64,000 nucleotides of DNA from Ficedula albicollis (GCF_000247815.1 NW_004775930.1:397746-461745), one strand, 5' to 3'; shown: positions 13,617-25,892, counted from the first letter of the stretch. Translations and numbers: made by a program. The notes: a model not told the origin generated them from the letters alone.

Positions 13617-13895
13617 TAAGGCCTGCCTGTAATGATGGGACAAGGAGAAATGGCTTCAAGATTAAGGTGATAGGTATAGATTAGATATAAGGAATATTTT
13701 TTTTTTTTATTATGGATGTGGTGAGACGCTGGAACAGGTTGCCCAGAGTAGTTGTGGATATCTAATCCCTGGAAGTGTTCAAGGTCAAGTTGTATGAGGC
13801 TTTGAACAAAATGGTTTAGAGAAATATGTTGAGGCTGGACCACGTGATCTTTAGAGGTCTCTTCCAACCCAAACCATTCTATGATTCTACATTAT
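13617..13895 (+). mobile_element. CR1 LINE 3' end
   Basis: Contains the standard CR1 3' phrases: GTGAGACGCTGGAACAGGTT, GCCCAGAGTAGTTGTGGATA, TGTTCAAGGTCAAG and the terminal CCAACCCAAACCATTCTATG at about 13867-13886, followed by ATTCTA. An A/T run at about 13693-13710 interrupts the first part. Non-coding 3' portion only. Confidence 0.92.
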
Positions 13896-13943
13896 TACTA
13901 TGAGCTTGTGTCCTTAGAGCAACAGTGCCTCTTATATATGGTT

Positions 13944-14074
13944 AATAAGGCACATAGGAACAGTCAATAGCCTGGGTCATTGTGAAACTATTAGGGGAGG
14001 CAAATCAATAAGGCACATAGGAACAGTCAATAGCCTGTTTAGGGTCATTGTGAAACTATTAGGGGAGGCAAATG
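13944..14074. repeat. Tandem duplication, about 63-68 bp unit
   Basis: AATAAGGCACATAGGAACAG through TTAGGGGAGGCAAAT is present twice (13944 and 14007). The second copy carries a 5-bp insertion near CCTGTTTAGGGTC. It lies immediately after the CR1 tail. Confidence 0.93.
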
Positions 14075-14857
14075 AAAAATTAGCTCCCTTGCAGCATTGT
14101 CAGTCTTTCTGGAGATGGTCCCAGTAGAGAAGTTGTGTTTTTATGTGTTCTCCCAGCTCTTAAATCAGGATTACATATTTAGCTGAAGTGAGCAGACTGC
14201 CTTAGGTGACTGGTTTCCTCCTTCTTCTCCACTCCAGATACCTGTTTTCTAGTTTTGTTCCAAGATTACCCCATGTCCTTTTCCAGCATAAGGAACTATG
14301 CAGCAAATCAGAGGAAGGGACAAAGCTGGTAGAAAAATTATTTAAAGAGATTCTTTTTTTTTATTTGCCACATAGCCAGACACAGCCACAAAGGTGGTAA
14401 CATTTGACCAGAGAAACACTTGACTACATAACCTGTCAGTAAGTTCTAAAAAAACTGCTGCAGACCTTTCAATGGGAGCCTGCATTTAACCATCTCCTTG
14501 CTGGAAATCCTGATGTTATTGCCACAGAAAGCAAAACACTTGATGTAATGTTCACATATACTAGAAATGAAGTGCATAATTACTAAATTCTTATATTTTA
14601 TGAGTGAAAGCAATCAAAGAGAGCCTGTGTTATACAGACCTACATAAAGAAATGGACTGCTTAGAAAATCCTTTGTGTTTTGCATTAGAATCTTTTGCTC
14701 CACTCAACTCATTTCATAGCTCCCCTCACTATGTCATGGCTAATGTATATCTTAAAGTCACATTTAAACCAGAACTGGTGTAATCGCTACTACTCACACA
14801 ATACCAAGCATTAGCAGTGAGAATGCATCTTTGTTCCAGCTCAGCTACTGATTTACT

Positions 14858-15175
14858 GAATCATATAGCTTGGAAAAGACCTCTAATAATACAGAGTCGA
14901 ACTGTTGCCGTGCTGCCAAATCCACCACTTAACCATGTCCAAGTGCCACATCTACACATATTTTAAATACCTGTAGAAATGGTATTTAACCACATCAACC
15001 GTGTCCCTAGGCAGCCTGTTCAAAAACTCAACAACTCTTTCCTCACAGAAATATTTCCTAATATCAAATTTAAACCTCCCCCAGCACATGGCAAGAGGCC
15101 ATTTCCTCTTGTCCTAACTCATCAAAGATTATACCTGTCTAAAACATGAAAAAGCTCTTTCTCCAGAAGAATGCT
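14858..15175 (-). mobile_element. CR1 LINE 3' end, minus strand
   Basis: On the + strand this reads as the reverse complement of a CR1 tail: TTGGAAAAGACCTCTAATAA, CCGTGTCCCTAGGCAGCCTG, ATATTTCCTAATATCAAATT and GGCCATTTCCTCTTGTCCTA. The tail end is near 14860, so the element is oriented leftward. It probably belongs with the ORF2 remnants at 15561-17320, with the LTR-like block at 15178-15560 between them. Confidence 0.88.
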
Positions 15176-15177
15176 CG

Positions 15178-15560
15178 CAAAGGGTCCTGGGTCTGGCCAG
15201 GGCATGGTTAATTTTTGCAGTAACCAGGAGGGAGGTTATGCTATACCACCTCATATCATTTTCAGAGTGGGGAGAAAAGACACTCTTCTGGGGAGGAGGG
15301 GTTCCTTCTGGTCAGGAAAACATGGTGGGGGAAGCCACCTGGTAATTGGTTACTGTTGCAGGCTTTCCATGTTAATCCTTTCTTTTCCTATACATTTTGT
15401 CATTAATAACCTTGATGTTACTGTTTGTTTTCTTATCACACTGCTGTTTCTAGCAAATTGCTCTAATCTCAGACTATGATCTCTGCCTTTGGTGGCTCCA
15501 GCTGGGGAGGTGGGCAGGAAGGGGGAGCAGTGCGTGGTTTTAGCAGGAATACTAAATTGG
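15178..15560 (+). mobile_element. Probable solo LTR of an avian endogenous retrovirus (ERVL-like), inserted in CR1
   Basis: The block starts near GGTCCTGGGTCTGGCCAGGG, followed by a GGTTAATTTTTGCAGTA phrase like the GGCTGGGATGGAGTTAATTTT phrase I recall from avian ERVL LTRs. It ends near TTTGGTGGCTCCAGCTGGGG and GCAGTGCGTGGTTTTAGC, like the 3' part of those LTRs. No internal retroviral genes flank it, so it would be a solo LTR. It sits between two minus-strand CR1 parts. The assignment rests on remembered phrasing rather than a search, and I did not find clear target-site duplications. Confidence 0.45.
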
Positions 15561-17320
15561 AGAATACCATTCCCATGACAAAAGGCTTTAATAAGGTCCA
15601 GGAGGACAACATCCACGACCTTTTACATGTCCACTGAGCAGGTCACTTGTCATGAAAGAAGACCAGGTTGGTCAAACAGGACATGCCTTTCACAAACCCC
15701 TGCTGACTGGGCCTGATTTCCTCATTGGCTTGCATGTGCTATGTGATAGCACCTAGGATGATCTTCTATGACCTTCCCTGGGTTGGAGGGCACAGCTGTA
15801 GACCTACCATTCCCTGCATTCTTATTCTGTCACTTCTTATAGATGGATGTCATATTTGCCAACTTCCAGTCACCCAAGACCTTCCTCATTAGACAGGGCT
15901 GCCATTAAATGATTGAAAATGGCTTGGTGAGCTCTTCTCATGACTTCCTCTGCATCCTTGGGAGGATCCAATCTGGCCCCATAGACCTGTGGGAATCTAA
16001 GTGAAGCAGCAGGTCACTAACTGTGTCTTCCTGGATTATGGGGAATTCATTCTGCCTTTTGTTTCTGCCTTCCAGCTCAGAGAGCTGAGTACCCTGAGAA
16101 TAACAGGCCTGACTGTTAAATACTGATGCAAAGAAGGCAGTAAGTACCCCAGTCTTTTCCTCATTCTTTGCTGCAATGTTTCCCCCAGTGTCCAATAAAG
16201 GATTGAGATTCTCCTTGGTCCTCCTTCCATTCTAATGTATTTGTAAAAAAATTTTTTAAAATCTCTTACAGCAGTGGCCAAATCAATTTCTAGCTGGGCT
16301 TTTACTTTCCAGCTTGCTCTCTGCATAACCTAACAATATCCTTGTAGCTCTCCTGAGTTCCTGCCTTTTCTTCCAAAGCTAGTAAATCCTCTTTTTTCCC
16401 CTAGGTTCCTATGAAACTTCCCTATTCTTTGAAGCCAGTTTTCTTCTCCAGCATCTCGTCTTTCAGCACATAGGGACAAGTGTACTCTTGTGCCTGTAAG
16501 ATTTTCTTTTTGAAGAATGCCCAATCGTCCTGGAAGCCTTTTTTATTAAGGACTGGCTCCAAGGGATTCTTTCAACCACCATCCTGAGGAGGACAAAGTG
16601 TGCCCTCCAGAAGTCCAAGGCAGTGGCTTTGCTGACCTCCCTCCTTCTCTGAAAATCAAAAACTATCATTTTGGGTTGCTGTCCTAAGCTGGCTACCATA
16701 TCACCCACCAGTCTAGTAACAACAGCAGGTCTAGCGGAGCATCTTACCTGGCTGCCTCCCCCACAAGCTGCATCAGAAAGTTACCTTTCACATACTCCAG
16801 GAACCTCTTAGACCACTTCCTCTCTAATCTGTTGTTTCTCTCTGTTTCTGGCAGATATCTGGTGAGTGGAAGACCCCCACAAGAACAAGGGCCAGCAACC
16901 ACAAGACTTCTCCCACCTGTTTACAGAATATTTCATCTATCTCTTCATTATGGTTGGATGCTCTCTAATGAACTCCTACTAGCACATCTGCTTTGTTTGC
17001 CTTCCCCCTGATCCTCATCCATAAACATTAGACCTTACTGTTACTATCGTTAAACTCTAGAATATCAAAACATTCTCTGACATACAGGGCTACCCTACCA
17101 ATTCTCAATCACTGTCTATCCCTTCTGAAGCATTACTGCAGCACTTACACAGTTGTGCAAGTTATCCTACTCTGTTTTCCATGATGGCAACTATGTTAGT
17201 GACTTCCTTCTCTTTCCATGATGGCAACTATGTTAGTGACTTCCATCTCCTCCTGTCTGTTGTCCATGCTATGTGCATTGGTGCACTTCAATTGAGCTAT
17301 CAGTCCTGTCACTTTGGAGG
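15561..17320 (-). mobile_element. CR1 LINE, ORF2 endonuclease and N-terminal reverse transcriptase, degraded
   Basis: Reading leftward on the minus strand, about 17320-17170 corresponds to the endonuclease start (its + strand reads as the complement of CR1 sequence encoding a -CIYTNARSMGNKQEEL- type segment). About 16700-16500 gives ALDFWRAHFVLLRMVVERIP, the end of the endonuclease region. About 16326-15940 gives KAQLEIDLATAVRDFKKFFY, then VLTAFFASVFNSQ and LLLHLDSHRSMGPD, the entry to the RT domain. About 15616-15560 gives MDVVLLDLIKAF, a decayed RT motif A with its catalytic aspartate context degraded. Frameshifts and stops throughout make it inactive. It is the longest CR1 copy in the window. 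Confidence 0.85.
17175..17247. repeat. Tandem duplication, 38-bp unit, inside the CR1 endonuclease region
   Basis: TTTCCATGATGGCAACTATG through TTAGTGACTTCC is repeated at about 17213. It arose after CR1 insertion, since the single-copy form is the one I know from CR1. Confidence 0.9.
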
Positions 17321-17484
17321 GGGGAGAAGCCCTAACTCCTATGTGGATATAAAATTAAATCTATGCCATCTTCATCTGGTCTTCCTGTATCAGCTACCAG
17401 GACACAGCAAAAGAATGCCACAGGACAAGGTAAAAAAATACTTTTCTTATAGTGACATTTTTATATTGCTCTTTTTTCTGGCAG

Positions 17485-17601
17485 GGTAAAGTTTCTGACA
17501 TAGTCAGGATTCTCTCGGACACCAGCAAGTTGCATGAATCTAGAAACTCAGCTAGTTTGTCACTTTGGTTAGAAGAATATGGTGCTGTGCTCTATGAGCT
17601 T
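17485..17601 (+). CDS. Internal exon of the unrecognised gene (second from last)
   Basis: A 117-bp stretch with a good acceptor (CTTTTTTCTGGCAG) and a near-consensus donor (CTT|GTAAGTG). It is exactly 39 codons, phase 0 at both ends, with no stop: it starts GKVSDIVRILSDTSKL and ends WLEEYGAVLYEL. Residues KVSDIVRIL and the acidic/aromatic WLEEYGAVLYEL suggest amphipathic helices. The phase matches both the exon at 2104-2233 (ends phase 0) and the terminal exon at 21885. It lies only about 160 bp right of a minus-strand CR1 but is not part of that element. I cannot name the protein. Confidence 0.65.
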
Positions 17602-18371
17602 GTAAGTGTTTTTACTTGGATGTTTTATGTTCTGTTCTCCTGAGCCTCCATAAATAAGACTATAGAAGCCCATTTCCTTCATTTAAGACATTTTTACAGA
17701 ATATTGAACAAGGCATTGTCTCCTCCAGGAGAACTGCTACATAATATATTTATGGATTTAAAAACTGATACATGCTCAGATTGTATGGATTTATGTGCTT
17801 GAGAAAGAAAGACCTAATGGATGTAATTTATAGTAAGTATATGAGATTGATACCCTTGTTTATTCACAGCAATAATCTATTAATATTTGAAATACAGTTA
17901 TATTCCTATTATTCATACATACTGTAGAACATAATTCATTTTTTCTCTGATGGTTTTTCAGTAATCTCTCCACATTTCTACTAATTACATTTTTACAATT
18001 ATATCTTTTAGGACTATACTGTATTTGTCTCCAACTTTGAAATTCATGGGCAACCATAAATTCAGAACTTTAATATAGTGTTCTAATGTTTCTTAAGAGC
18101 GCAGAGTAGGTGTAGGTATGGAAAACCTCCAGTTCAAAAAAAGCAAATAAATATGAAGCAAGGAATCAAAGGATTTTAAAGTCATGTCAGACTCTTCATA
18201 GGGTGTGGGGGAAAGAGTAGAAGTGTACAATATACATTCTAGCTGCAAATATCTCTTTGAGACAAGACACCTGCACCATTTTTTTCATCTCACTCAACTC
18301 AAAGTGCATAACATTACTATAAAATCATATCTCGTTGTTGAGGTATCTGTCTTACAGATATGACAGCGTCA

Positions 18372-18545
18372 CAGTATCACAGTATAACTAGGTTGGAAGA
18401 GACCTCCAAGATCATCAAGACCAACCCACACCCTAACACCTTAACTAAAACATGAAATCAAGTGCCACATCCAGTCTTTTTTAAAATACATGCAGAGAAG
18501 GTGACTCCATCACCTCCCCAGGCAAAGCATTCCAATGCTTAAGCA
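18372..18545 (-). mobile_element. CR1-like LINE tail, minus strand
   Basis: Reads on + as the complement of a CR1 3' end: TATCACAGTATAACTAGGTT, GGAAGAGACCTCCAAGATCA, then AAGTGCCACATCCAGTC and CATCACCTCCCCAGG. It is a short non-coding tail only. Confidence 0.85.
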
Positions 18546-19471
18546 GGATTTATAGCCAGAATCTGGGATGAATGCATCCACATCTGAATTTCCATTCTGA
18601 TGTAAAAATGAGGCTAGGAAAGGTATATTAACTCTCCTGTTTGACCTGAAAATTTTTAAGACATTATCAGTTCTCTTTCTAAACTTGACTGCCACAAAAG
18701 CATACAAGAAAGAATTCTTTGCAAAATCCTGTCCCGCTGAATGTTGTAATTACATTTCTTACACACAGACTCTGACCAAAATTTGTTCACTGTTTTCTCT
18801 CAAAATCCAGCCAAAAGAGGCCACGTCATTTTTTAAACAAGCCAGCAAATAAAACAGTTTGCAAGAGAGAATGAGTTTGTAAGCCTCCTCTGATGGGATT
18901 CAAGCCATGAAAACACCCAACCGACCCTGTTATATATACATCATCAGAAAAGATATAGAGAAAACTAGGAATATAAACTGGCATCCCTTTCTCCTACCAG
19001 CTTGAACAGTAAGCTATCTCTTTTTGGTTCAAGAAATTCTATAGTTTCTACTCAATCATGATATGTGTACAGGAGAAAAGAAGTTGTTGGAGACAAACAA
19101 AAAGTTGAGGAGTACATGTTGAAGACTTGTACCAGTGAACATGTCTACATGGAGGAGTGTTTTAAGATCAAGTACTGAGGGTAGTGTAACATTAACATAA
19201 CCCCTACCAACTCTTCAGCTCTTCAAAAGAATAAAATTTCACTATATTCCTGCTTTTCAGGTATTTCCTATTCACTTGTTCAGGTTACAGATTTTCTGGA
19301 GCACCACTCTGAGATACAGTGCAGTTACATATTATAAAATGAGAAAAGGGCTTACAGCTGTAGGGTTTCTATATCAGTCCCGCACCACACTTTTGACTTC
19401 GAGATGTTCCTATTTTTGGGTTTGGATTCTCAGTGTTAAGTGGTATCAGGTCAGCTCTTCATACTATAGAA

Positions 19472-19633
19472 TATGCCAGGAGCACTAAACAGTCCACCCT
19501 TCAAGAACAATCTGATACAAACATTGCAGTAGTTACCACCTTATTTCATACGTATGCCAGGAGCACTAAACAGGCCACCCTTCAAGAACAATCTGATACG
19601 AACATTGCAGTAGTTACCACCTTATTTCATACT
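19472..19633. repeat. Tandem duplication, 81-bp unit
   Basis: TATGCCAGGAGCACTAAACA through CCACCTTATTTCATAC occurs at 19472 and 19553 with two substitutions. The length is a multiple of three, so an overlapping chance ORF stays open through both copies; I do not take that as coding evidence. Confidence 0.93.
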
Positions 19634-21884
19634 GGGTTCGGCATTTAGCTCACTTACAATTTGTCTTTAATGAGGTGATAAGTCCTTCAATTAAAAACAA
19701 AAACTGCAGAGACCTTTGCTCTTCACAGATGTGCTACTTAAATATTGGTGTTTTTCCACACCCTAGGTGCTAGCAACAGGTTTCTTGCTGGAGGTTGCCA
19801 CCCTTACAGTGCAGAGTGTGTGAATGATTCCTATTTCACTGCCAGCAAAACAGTTGCATTAATTTCAACAGTTCATGTAATAGACTGAATTAACTTATTT
19901 TGCCTGATCTGAATTAGGAAGTATTCCAGGACCAGTTTAACAAGACACAATAGTGGGACGTGGAAATTTCAAACCATCCAAGAAAAACAGCCAGAGGGAG
20001 AGAACAATAACATCTTCAGCTGTTGCTGCTGCCTGCAAAAGGGGACATCTGTCCATAAAATAAATTGCAGTTTCAGAGTCAGTAATACTGGAGCTGTAAA
20101 CTACTGAATTACCAGATATTATGAATTTGATTTGAAACAGGTGTAGATATATAATTGCATTTTTATCAAATTAACCATAGAAAACAATCCCTGATCCCAG
20201 AAAGTTAAGGCAAATAATGTTTGTTCCAAAATAAAATCCGTAGGAAAGACTAGGGTACCATTTATAGAAAATTTCTACTCATTGTAGGAAAACTTGCAAC
20301 AGCCTTGTTTGTACAAAACATTGCCTTACTTCTTAGGTAAGCCCTTGGTAATCAAACACAGTGAGATCACTGGGACCAGAGTCACAATGATCAGAATTAG
20401 AAGGATCTCATAACAGGGTAAAGGGCCACAGCCTCACACAAGGAAATTTTCGCACATTGCTTTGATTTTTATATTCTTTTGACTCAATATTCTCAAAGTT
20501 TTCTCCTGAAGTTCAAGACAAGAGCAAATTCCATTGCTGAAGCCTTTATGAGTTTCGTAGTTCACGCTTACATATGTAAGCAACCCAGTGATTGAGCACT
20601 GCTCAAGAATTTGTTTTTGAAATAACACTATGAATATCAAATATTTCAACACTTTTATTATTGAAAATTATAATGCTATATGAGGCAGATGATTGTAGAG
20701 AACACATATTTACGTTAAATATTGTTTGTCTTAACTGTTGTCATTGGATTAAAATATGCAGCTGAGAATGAGTCAAAATCAAAGCAATCAAGCCTATTGC
20801 TCTTGATGTAGAATGGAATCAAAACCCAGATTAGAATTATAAATGATCAATGTAAAGTTAGAGAAAACTCTAGGATGAACATCTCTTGAACTACACTTGC
20901 TTTCAAATCCTGGTCAAGTTTCAGATCAATGTTTTATCTCAACATTTAGACTGGGCATTTAGACCATTTCAACAACATTGCAGCTCCTTTAAAATCTAAG
21001 ATCAAGGGAACCTATAAAACTAAATTAACCAGACTACTAAGGGTGCCTCTAGATAAGTGAAGTCTGTATATGGAGAAAAGCTCTGCCCTTCCCATTTGGA
21101 TAGATGTGCTGATGAGCAGGTGAGTGGGTGATTGCAAGAACACAACTCTCCTCTGCTCGTCCAAACCAGTTTTTAATTGACAAGGGAGACAAAACTTTCT
21201 GCTTTCTGGCTGTTGATTTAGGTCCTCTGTGAAGACTCTAAAGTTAAAATAAAACCCCAAACCAAAACCAAAACCCAAAACTAGAACACACGAACACACA
21301 TAAAAAACCCCCTGAAACTCAAAACAGCCCCCACCACCACCAATAATTTAAAAAAAAAACACAAAATCACAAAAAAACCCAAACAAACCAGTCACAAAAA
21401 TTTGCAACCCAAAGTCAACCTGCTATAATTTTAAATCTGCAGATTATTTTCTGTTTGTAAAAATAGGAAAACAAAGAACTAGTTCAGGACTGATATTTGC
21501 ACTGCAGATATTCTAGCCTCTATTCTCTGAATTATTTCTGTTTGGGTTGGTTTATTTGTTTTTGTTCTATTGTTTGGGTGGTGTGGGTTCAATTATTTAT
21601 TCCTATTATTATTTCTGTATTTTCTAGAGGCTCTAAAGAGAACCAGGGTTAGAATAAATTAAGTTACCCAAGACATTTAAAAACCTGCAGCCATTTTTTA
21701 TGAGTGGGTTTTGCACTTTTAGTTTAAATTACTGGGAGATGCATATAGTGGACATCTTTTCAAATGAAGCAATTATCATCTGTGTACTCAAGAAGATAAA
21801 AGGACACTCCCTCAAGAAGATAATGGGACAGTACCTCCAAAAATTCCTATTACTATAAAATGTCAATGGATTTTTTCTGTTTAG

Positions 21885-21941
21885 GTAAAGCAGCAAACAG
21901 TATTATGTACTCTGGAGCACCATCTGCTGGTACCTGACTAA
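21885..21941 (+). CDS. Terminal coding exon of the unrecognised gene
   Basis: After a strong pyrimidine tract and acceptor (TTTTTTCTGTTTAG) the sequence reads 18 codons in phase 0, VKQQTVLCTLEHHLLVPD, then stop TAA at 21939-21941. Joined to the previous exon it gives a smooth helix-like C-terminus (AVLYEL then VKQQTVLCTL). With the exons at 2104 and 17485 the three pieces make a 100-residue C-terminal end with one consistent frame. Taken alone an 18-codon exon would be unconvincing; the phase agreement is what supports it. Confidence 0.55.
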   Translation, partial: VKQQTVLCTLEHHLLVPD

Positions 21942-22344
21942 TTCTTTATTAATTAGAGCAATTCCTTTTTTTTTCCTTAGTGAGCAGCTTTGTATTTTCT
22001 ATGATTTGGAGTCTTAAGGTGGGGGGTGGGTTAAGAGCTCGGGGGAGAGTTCCTGTTTTACTAAAAAGTGGAGAAGCTGACTAAATTGAAAAAAAGACTG
22101 TATTTCACAAAAATTTTTGCTGTCACCCACAGCAAATACATTACATTACAGTTATCTTGGTTTTTACAGCTCATTCCTGGAATGCATCATACCTTGGAAT
22201 GCACAGCTCAGGATCTGTAACAACCCGGCTTTTACCCACGCAACCCAGGGCAACAGGGGCTTGGCTACATAGACTCACTTGGGAGGACAGCAGGAATGAT
22301 TGCACAAGATAACAGGGTATAAATATATAATGGATCTTAATAAA
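21942..22344 (+). other. Probable 3' UTR with polyadenylation signal AATAAA at 22339-22344
   Basis: The first canonical AATAAA after the stop codon on + lies at 22339-22344 (in CTTAATAAATT). Others occur at 22808 and about 22860. Which one is used cannot be told from sequence alone. Confidence 0.3.
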
Positions 22345-23105
22345 TTATGTGGGTTTGTCTCACAATGGCCATTGTCATTACAGTTCCACTATGAAGCAAT
22401 AATCCACTCTCTAGAAGTGGTGCCTTGGGAGACAACAGCAACCATTGTTTCTGTGTTGTCCTTCCAGTATATCCAATATTGACCTGTCTATGGAAAACAG
22501 TTGTCTAGGAGTTTCCATGGGAAATGGCTTTTCATATAATTTTTAAAGCTGCACTCTGTGAAAACTGAAATATTTCATGAACAGAATCCTACAAAACAGG
22601 CATGCCTGTATCCTCTCTGGACTCTACCATCTAGCCCAGGGAAAGCACTGGAACCACCACAGGCCACAGTTGCAGGATGGTATCATGTTCCTAGTAGGTT
22701 TCCAGAGGTGGAAAGAGCCTCAACTGTAGGTTTCAGAGCAGCCAGCTTCTCCCTGGGAGACTCATAGCTAAGTCACTAAGTTCAGAATGTGGATTCCCGA
22801 AGAAAATAATAAAAAACCTCTACAACTTTACCCTAAACAAATTGTTTTAATCACTGCTAAATAAAAGTCCTCAAATTCTTCATCCCACTGAAAATGCTGT
22901 AAAATTGATTTACTTTTTCCAAACAGAACAGAATATTTTTAAATTTCCATGGAAAGGAATTTCAGTTACCAGAGTGTTCTGAGCAAGATTACTCAGAGCA
23001 TTGCTGTCTTCCTAAATCCAGCAATTGCTAGTCATTGCTTTGGGAAACAAAAAAGGGGCCAAAGCTCTCCTCTCTTTCCAAACACGTGCACATGCAGGTG
23101 CACAC

Positions 23106-23107
<2 letters not shown>

Positions 23108-23137
<30 letters not shown>
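23108..23137. repeat. (CA)n microsatellite
   Basis: An uninterrupted CA dinucleotide run of roughly 14 units. The long chance ORFs of His/Thr (plus strand) and Cys/Val (minus strand) here are artefacts of it. Confidence 0.97.
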
Positions 23138-25240
23138 CTTAATAGCTGCTGGAGCCACAGTGATTTCAGCAAATGTTTTCAATGGGCCCTGCAACTTTTT
23201 TTTAGCTCAACTCCCAGCTTGCAGCAGTACTGCTTCACTTAGCATAAATTATTAATTTATTACCAAGAATTTCAAGGGGATGAGGAATAATTCAGCTTGA
23301 TAAAAACAACTACTAGAAGGAGACTGAACTTCCCATGTAGTAAGAAAAGAAAATTTCTCTTCATTGCTTTTCAAATTAAAACATATGGAAGGATGACTCA
23401 ACTGGACATGAAAATCCCCCAGCCTCATCACTAAAGTGGATCAGGTTTGTAAAAGCAAGCAATACTAAACATATACTGCTTTATATCAACTAAAGACCTC
23501 TCTTAGCATTTGAGGAAGACTAAGTTGTTTTCTAGTGTGATTTTTTTTTAATTCTGACATCATTTTTAGGACAAAAATCCAGAGTTTTGAGCATTGTGAA
23601 GAAAGCCATAATATAACATGGATGTATTGCATACTGTAAAAACTATCTCATGAGACCAACAGATTCTCTCCTCTGAAACAAGCCGGAAAAGCAGAACTGA
23701 AACTGGGAGGAGGGAGACCTTAAAATATATTTTTGCTCTAATTAACTGTAAAAAGCTGATTGCATTAAAGAAAGAAAATATCTAACCCCAGAACACTTCA
23801 TTGCTCAGTTTTACTGGAGCATAGAATGTTGCTTTTATTAGTGGCACCACTTTAATCTGTTGTTCACATGTACAAAACAAAAAAAAAACAGACTAAACCA
23901 AACCAAAACTGACATACAAGCATTTACCCAAATTTTATTTGATAATACGGTAGGTTTGATACAAATTTTAGAACACAGAAGGGGCTGAAATAAGATATTG
24001 GTATAAATGTGCTAAAGTGGTTTGTACATTCCTGTTCACGGTAGTCCTTGTATTGATCCAGTGTGCATTTGCCAATTCCCCCCAGGTTTCTGACACCCCT
24101 CTACCTCTGCCATTTCTCTGCAGCATTAGCAGGGGACCGGTTTGATCATCGGTACAGGGTAGCCACTCCCAGATAATCACTTCCAAAAGTATGACCAGTG
24201 GTGAATCATCAGGAAGTTGTGTAGGAGGCTGCTCATTACACCTGGGGACTACTCTCACCTACTCACCTGTTTAGACATATTCTACAGCACCTGCAAGTTG
24301 ACAAGTACTTCAGCCACTACAGAAGAATTGTAGTCCCCCGAAGACAATAACTACTGGGGGCTAATGTTGTCATAACAATACTACCTTCACTTTGAATCAA
24401 TAGAAACTAGATCAATGTTATTAGCTGCACTGTGATAGATTTAAAGTCTGTTTACATAACTTTTGTCCTGAGATCGAACAGGCAGGGTCATTGAGAGCTC
24501 CCACGGCAGAAAGTCAACAATAACTAGGAAAATAAAATAGTTAAAGGAAAATAGTTTTTGACAGCTGTGGCATTGGGACTGAAGAGACTAAATCATATTT
24601 ATTTATTGTCCTTCTACCTCTCTTCTGTGACTCCCATCTGCCTTGTGCCCTCTTCCCAAAATGCCTTCAGCCCTCCAGAGACTGCATTAAATAAAACTGA
24701 TGGAGTTACCGGTGGAAGAACCCAGAGCAAATACTGCCATCAAGTGTCCAACAGACCTGTTTGCAGTGCAGACCCTTCCATCTACATCTGCGCATGGAGA
24801 TGAGGGTGTTAACACACGGCATCCATTGGTGGTGGATGCTCATACACAACTCTCTCTGGTACGATATCAAACGTTTAACAAATCTGAATGTACCGGTCAA
24901 TACAAACCCATCCTCCCGGGAACAACAGTGATGCATTAGGTCTAAAAAGTGCAACCAGAATGGGAAATCGTTCTCCCAATGTCTGGGCTTCTGTAGCTGT
25001 ACAGCTTATTCCATTTCCTGGAATGCCTCAAAATTGAATTTAAATGTTTTCTCTCGGTTCAGTACTTAGACGTACTGACAAGAGCTTTAGGAGAAAGTAC
25101 ACTCAAACATATGGGATCGCTGCCATTGATGTGGGTGTCTCAGTCGATGCACTAACCACAGAGCAACAGCACCCTACCACATCCATAAGGACCTCCCAGC
25201 CCACTGGGCACCCCCAGGGCACCGCCCACCCAAAGGCTGG

Positions 25241-25336
25241 AACCGACTCCTGGGCCTTATCCCTTCTTCACTCCTATCTACTTGGAGGAACCGGCTCTTG
25301 GGCCTTATCCCTTCTTCACTCCTATCTACTTGGGAG
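25241..25336. repeat. Tandem duplication, 48-bp unit
   Basis: AACCG(A/G)CTC(C/T)TGGGCC through CACTCCTATCTACTTGG occurs twice with two substitutions. Confidence 0.93.
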
Positions 25337-25892
25337 CTGACACCACACTGCCTGACTGCCCTCTCACTCACTGGCAACAAACCCTTCTCCCCTCTTTATT
25401 TTTTGATCTTGCTGCTCAATTTCAACAAAATCTAACCAAATGTATGTAGTTGTTGAAAATTGGTGAGTTCCAGTGAAAAAGAGAAACCCAACCTGAGTTT
25501 TATTCTTATTAATCTTGTGAGATGGCTGATAAAAGTGGCAGGGAATAGATGCCTTCTCATTAAAAATACTTACACTTCAACTTTTCACTGTTTATTTTTT
25601 TAAGCAGATAATGTACAAAGAATACTTTGCAGTCATCAAAAAAAGTCTCCTCTGATCACATTAAATTTCACTCTCACTTACTATATGAACAATGTAAATA
25701 AAAGTTTTGAAAGAATTTATCTCAAACAACAATAATCAGTACAAAAAGCAGGAGCAGAAAAGTTTTCTGGTTAAACTGTCTCCAGAGAGGCTTGAAGGAG
25801 ACTGATGCTGCACAGAAATTGTTCAGCTTCTTGAAGTTTAGGAAGCATGAGAGCAGGGTGTGGGAAGTTAAAAGGCAAATAAAGAGATTTTA

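Larger units (their letters stand above)
2234..17484. other. Long intron (about 15 kb) of the unrecognised gene, rich in repeats
   Basis: Between the two candidate exons lie CR1 copies (about 5228-5905, 12838-13262 and 13617-13895 on +; 14858-15175 and 15561-17320 on -), an LTR-like block at about 15178-15560, and several tandem duplications, each listed separately. The rest is AT-rich with no supportable gene. The small ORFs here are repeat-derived or chance. Confidence 0.45.
17602..21884. other. Intron of the unrecognised gene
   Basis: AT-rich DNA holding a CR1 tail (18372-18545, minus strand) and an 81-bp tandem duplication (19472-19633). I see no other supportable feature. An A/C-rich low-complexity stretch occurs at about 21245-21400. 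Confidence 0.5.

Noticed and set aside
19433..19648. ORF containing a repeated 27-residue peptide
   Set aside because: It follows from an 81-bp tandem duplication of non-coding sequence; there are no splice sites or similarity to a protein.
23012..23255. His/Thr-rich and Cys/Val-rich ORFs on both strands
   Set aside because: They are translations of the CA microsatellite.
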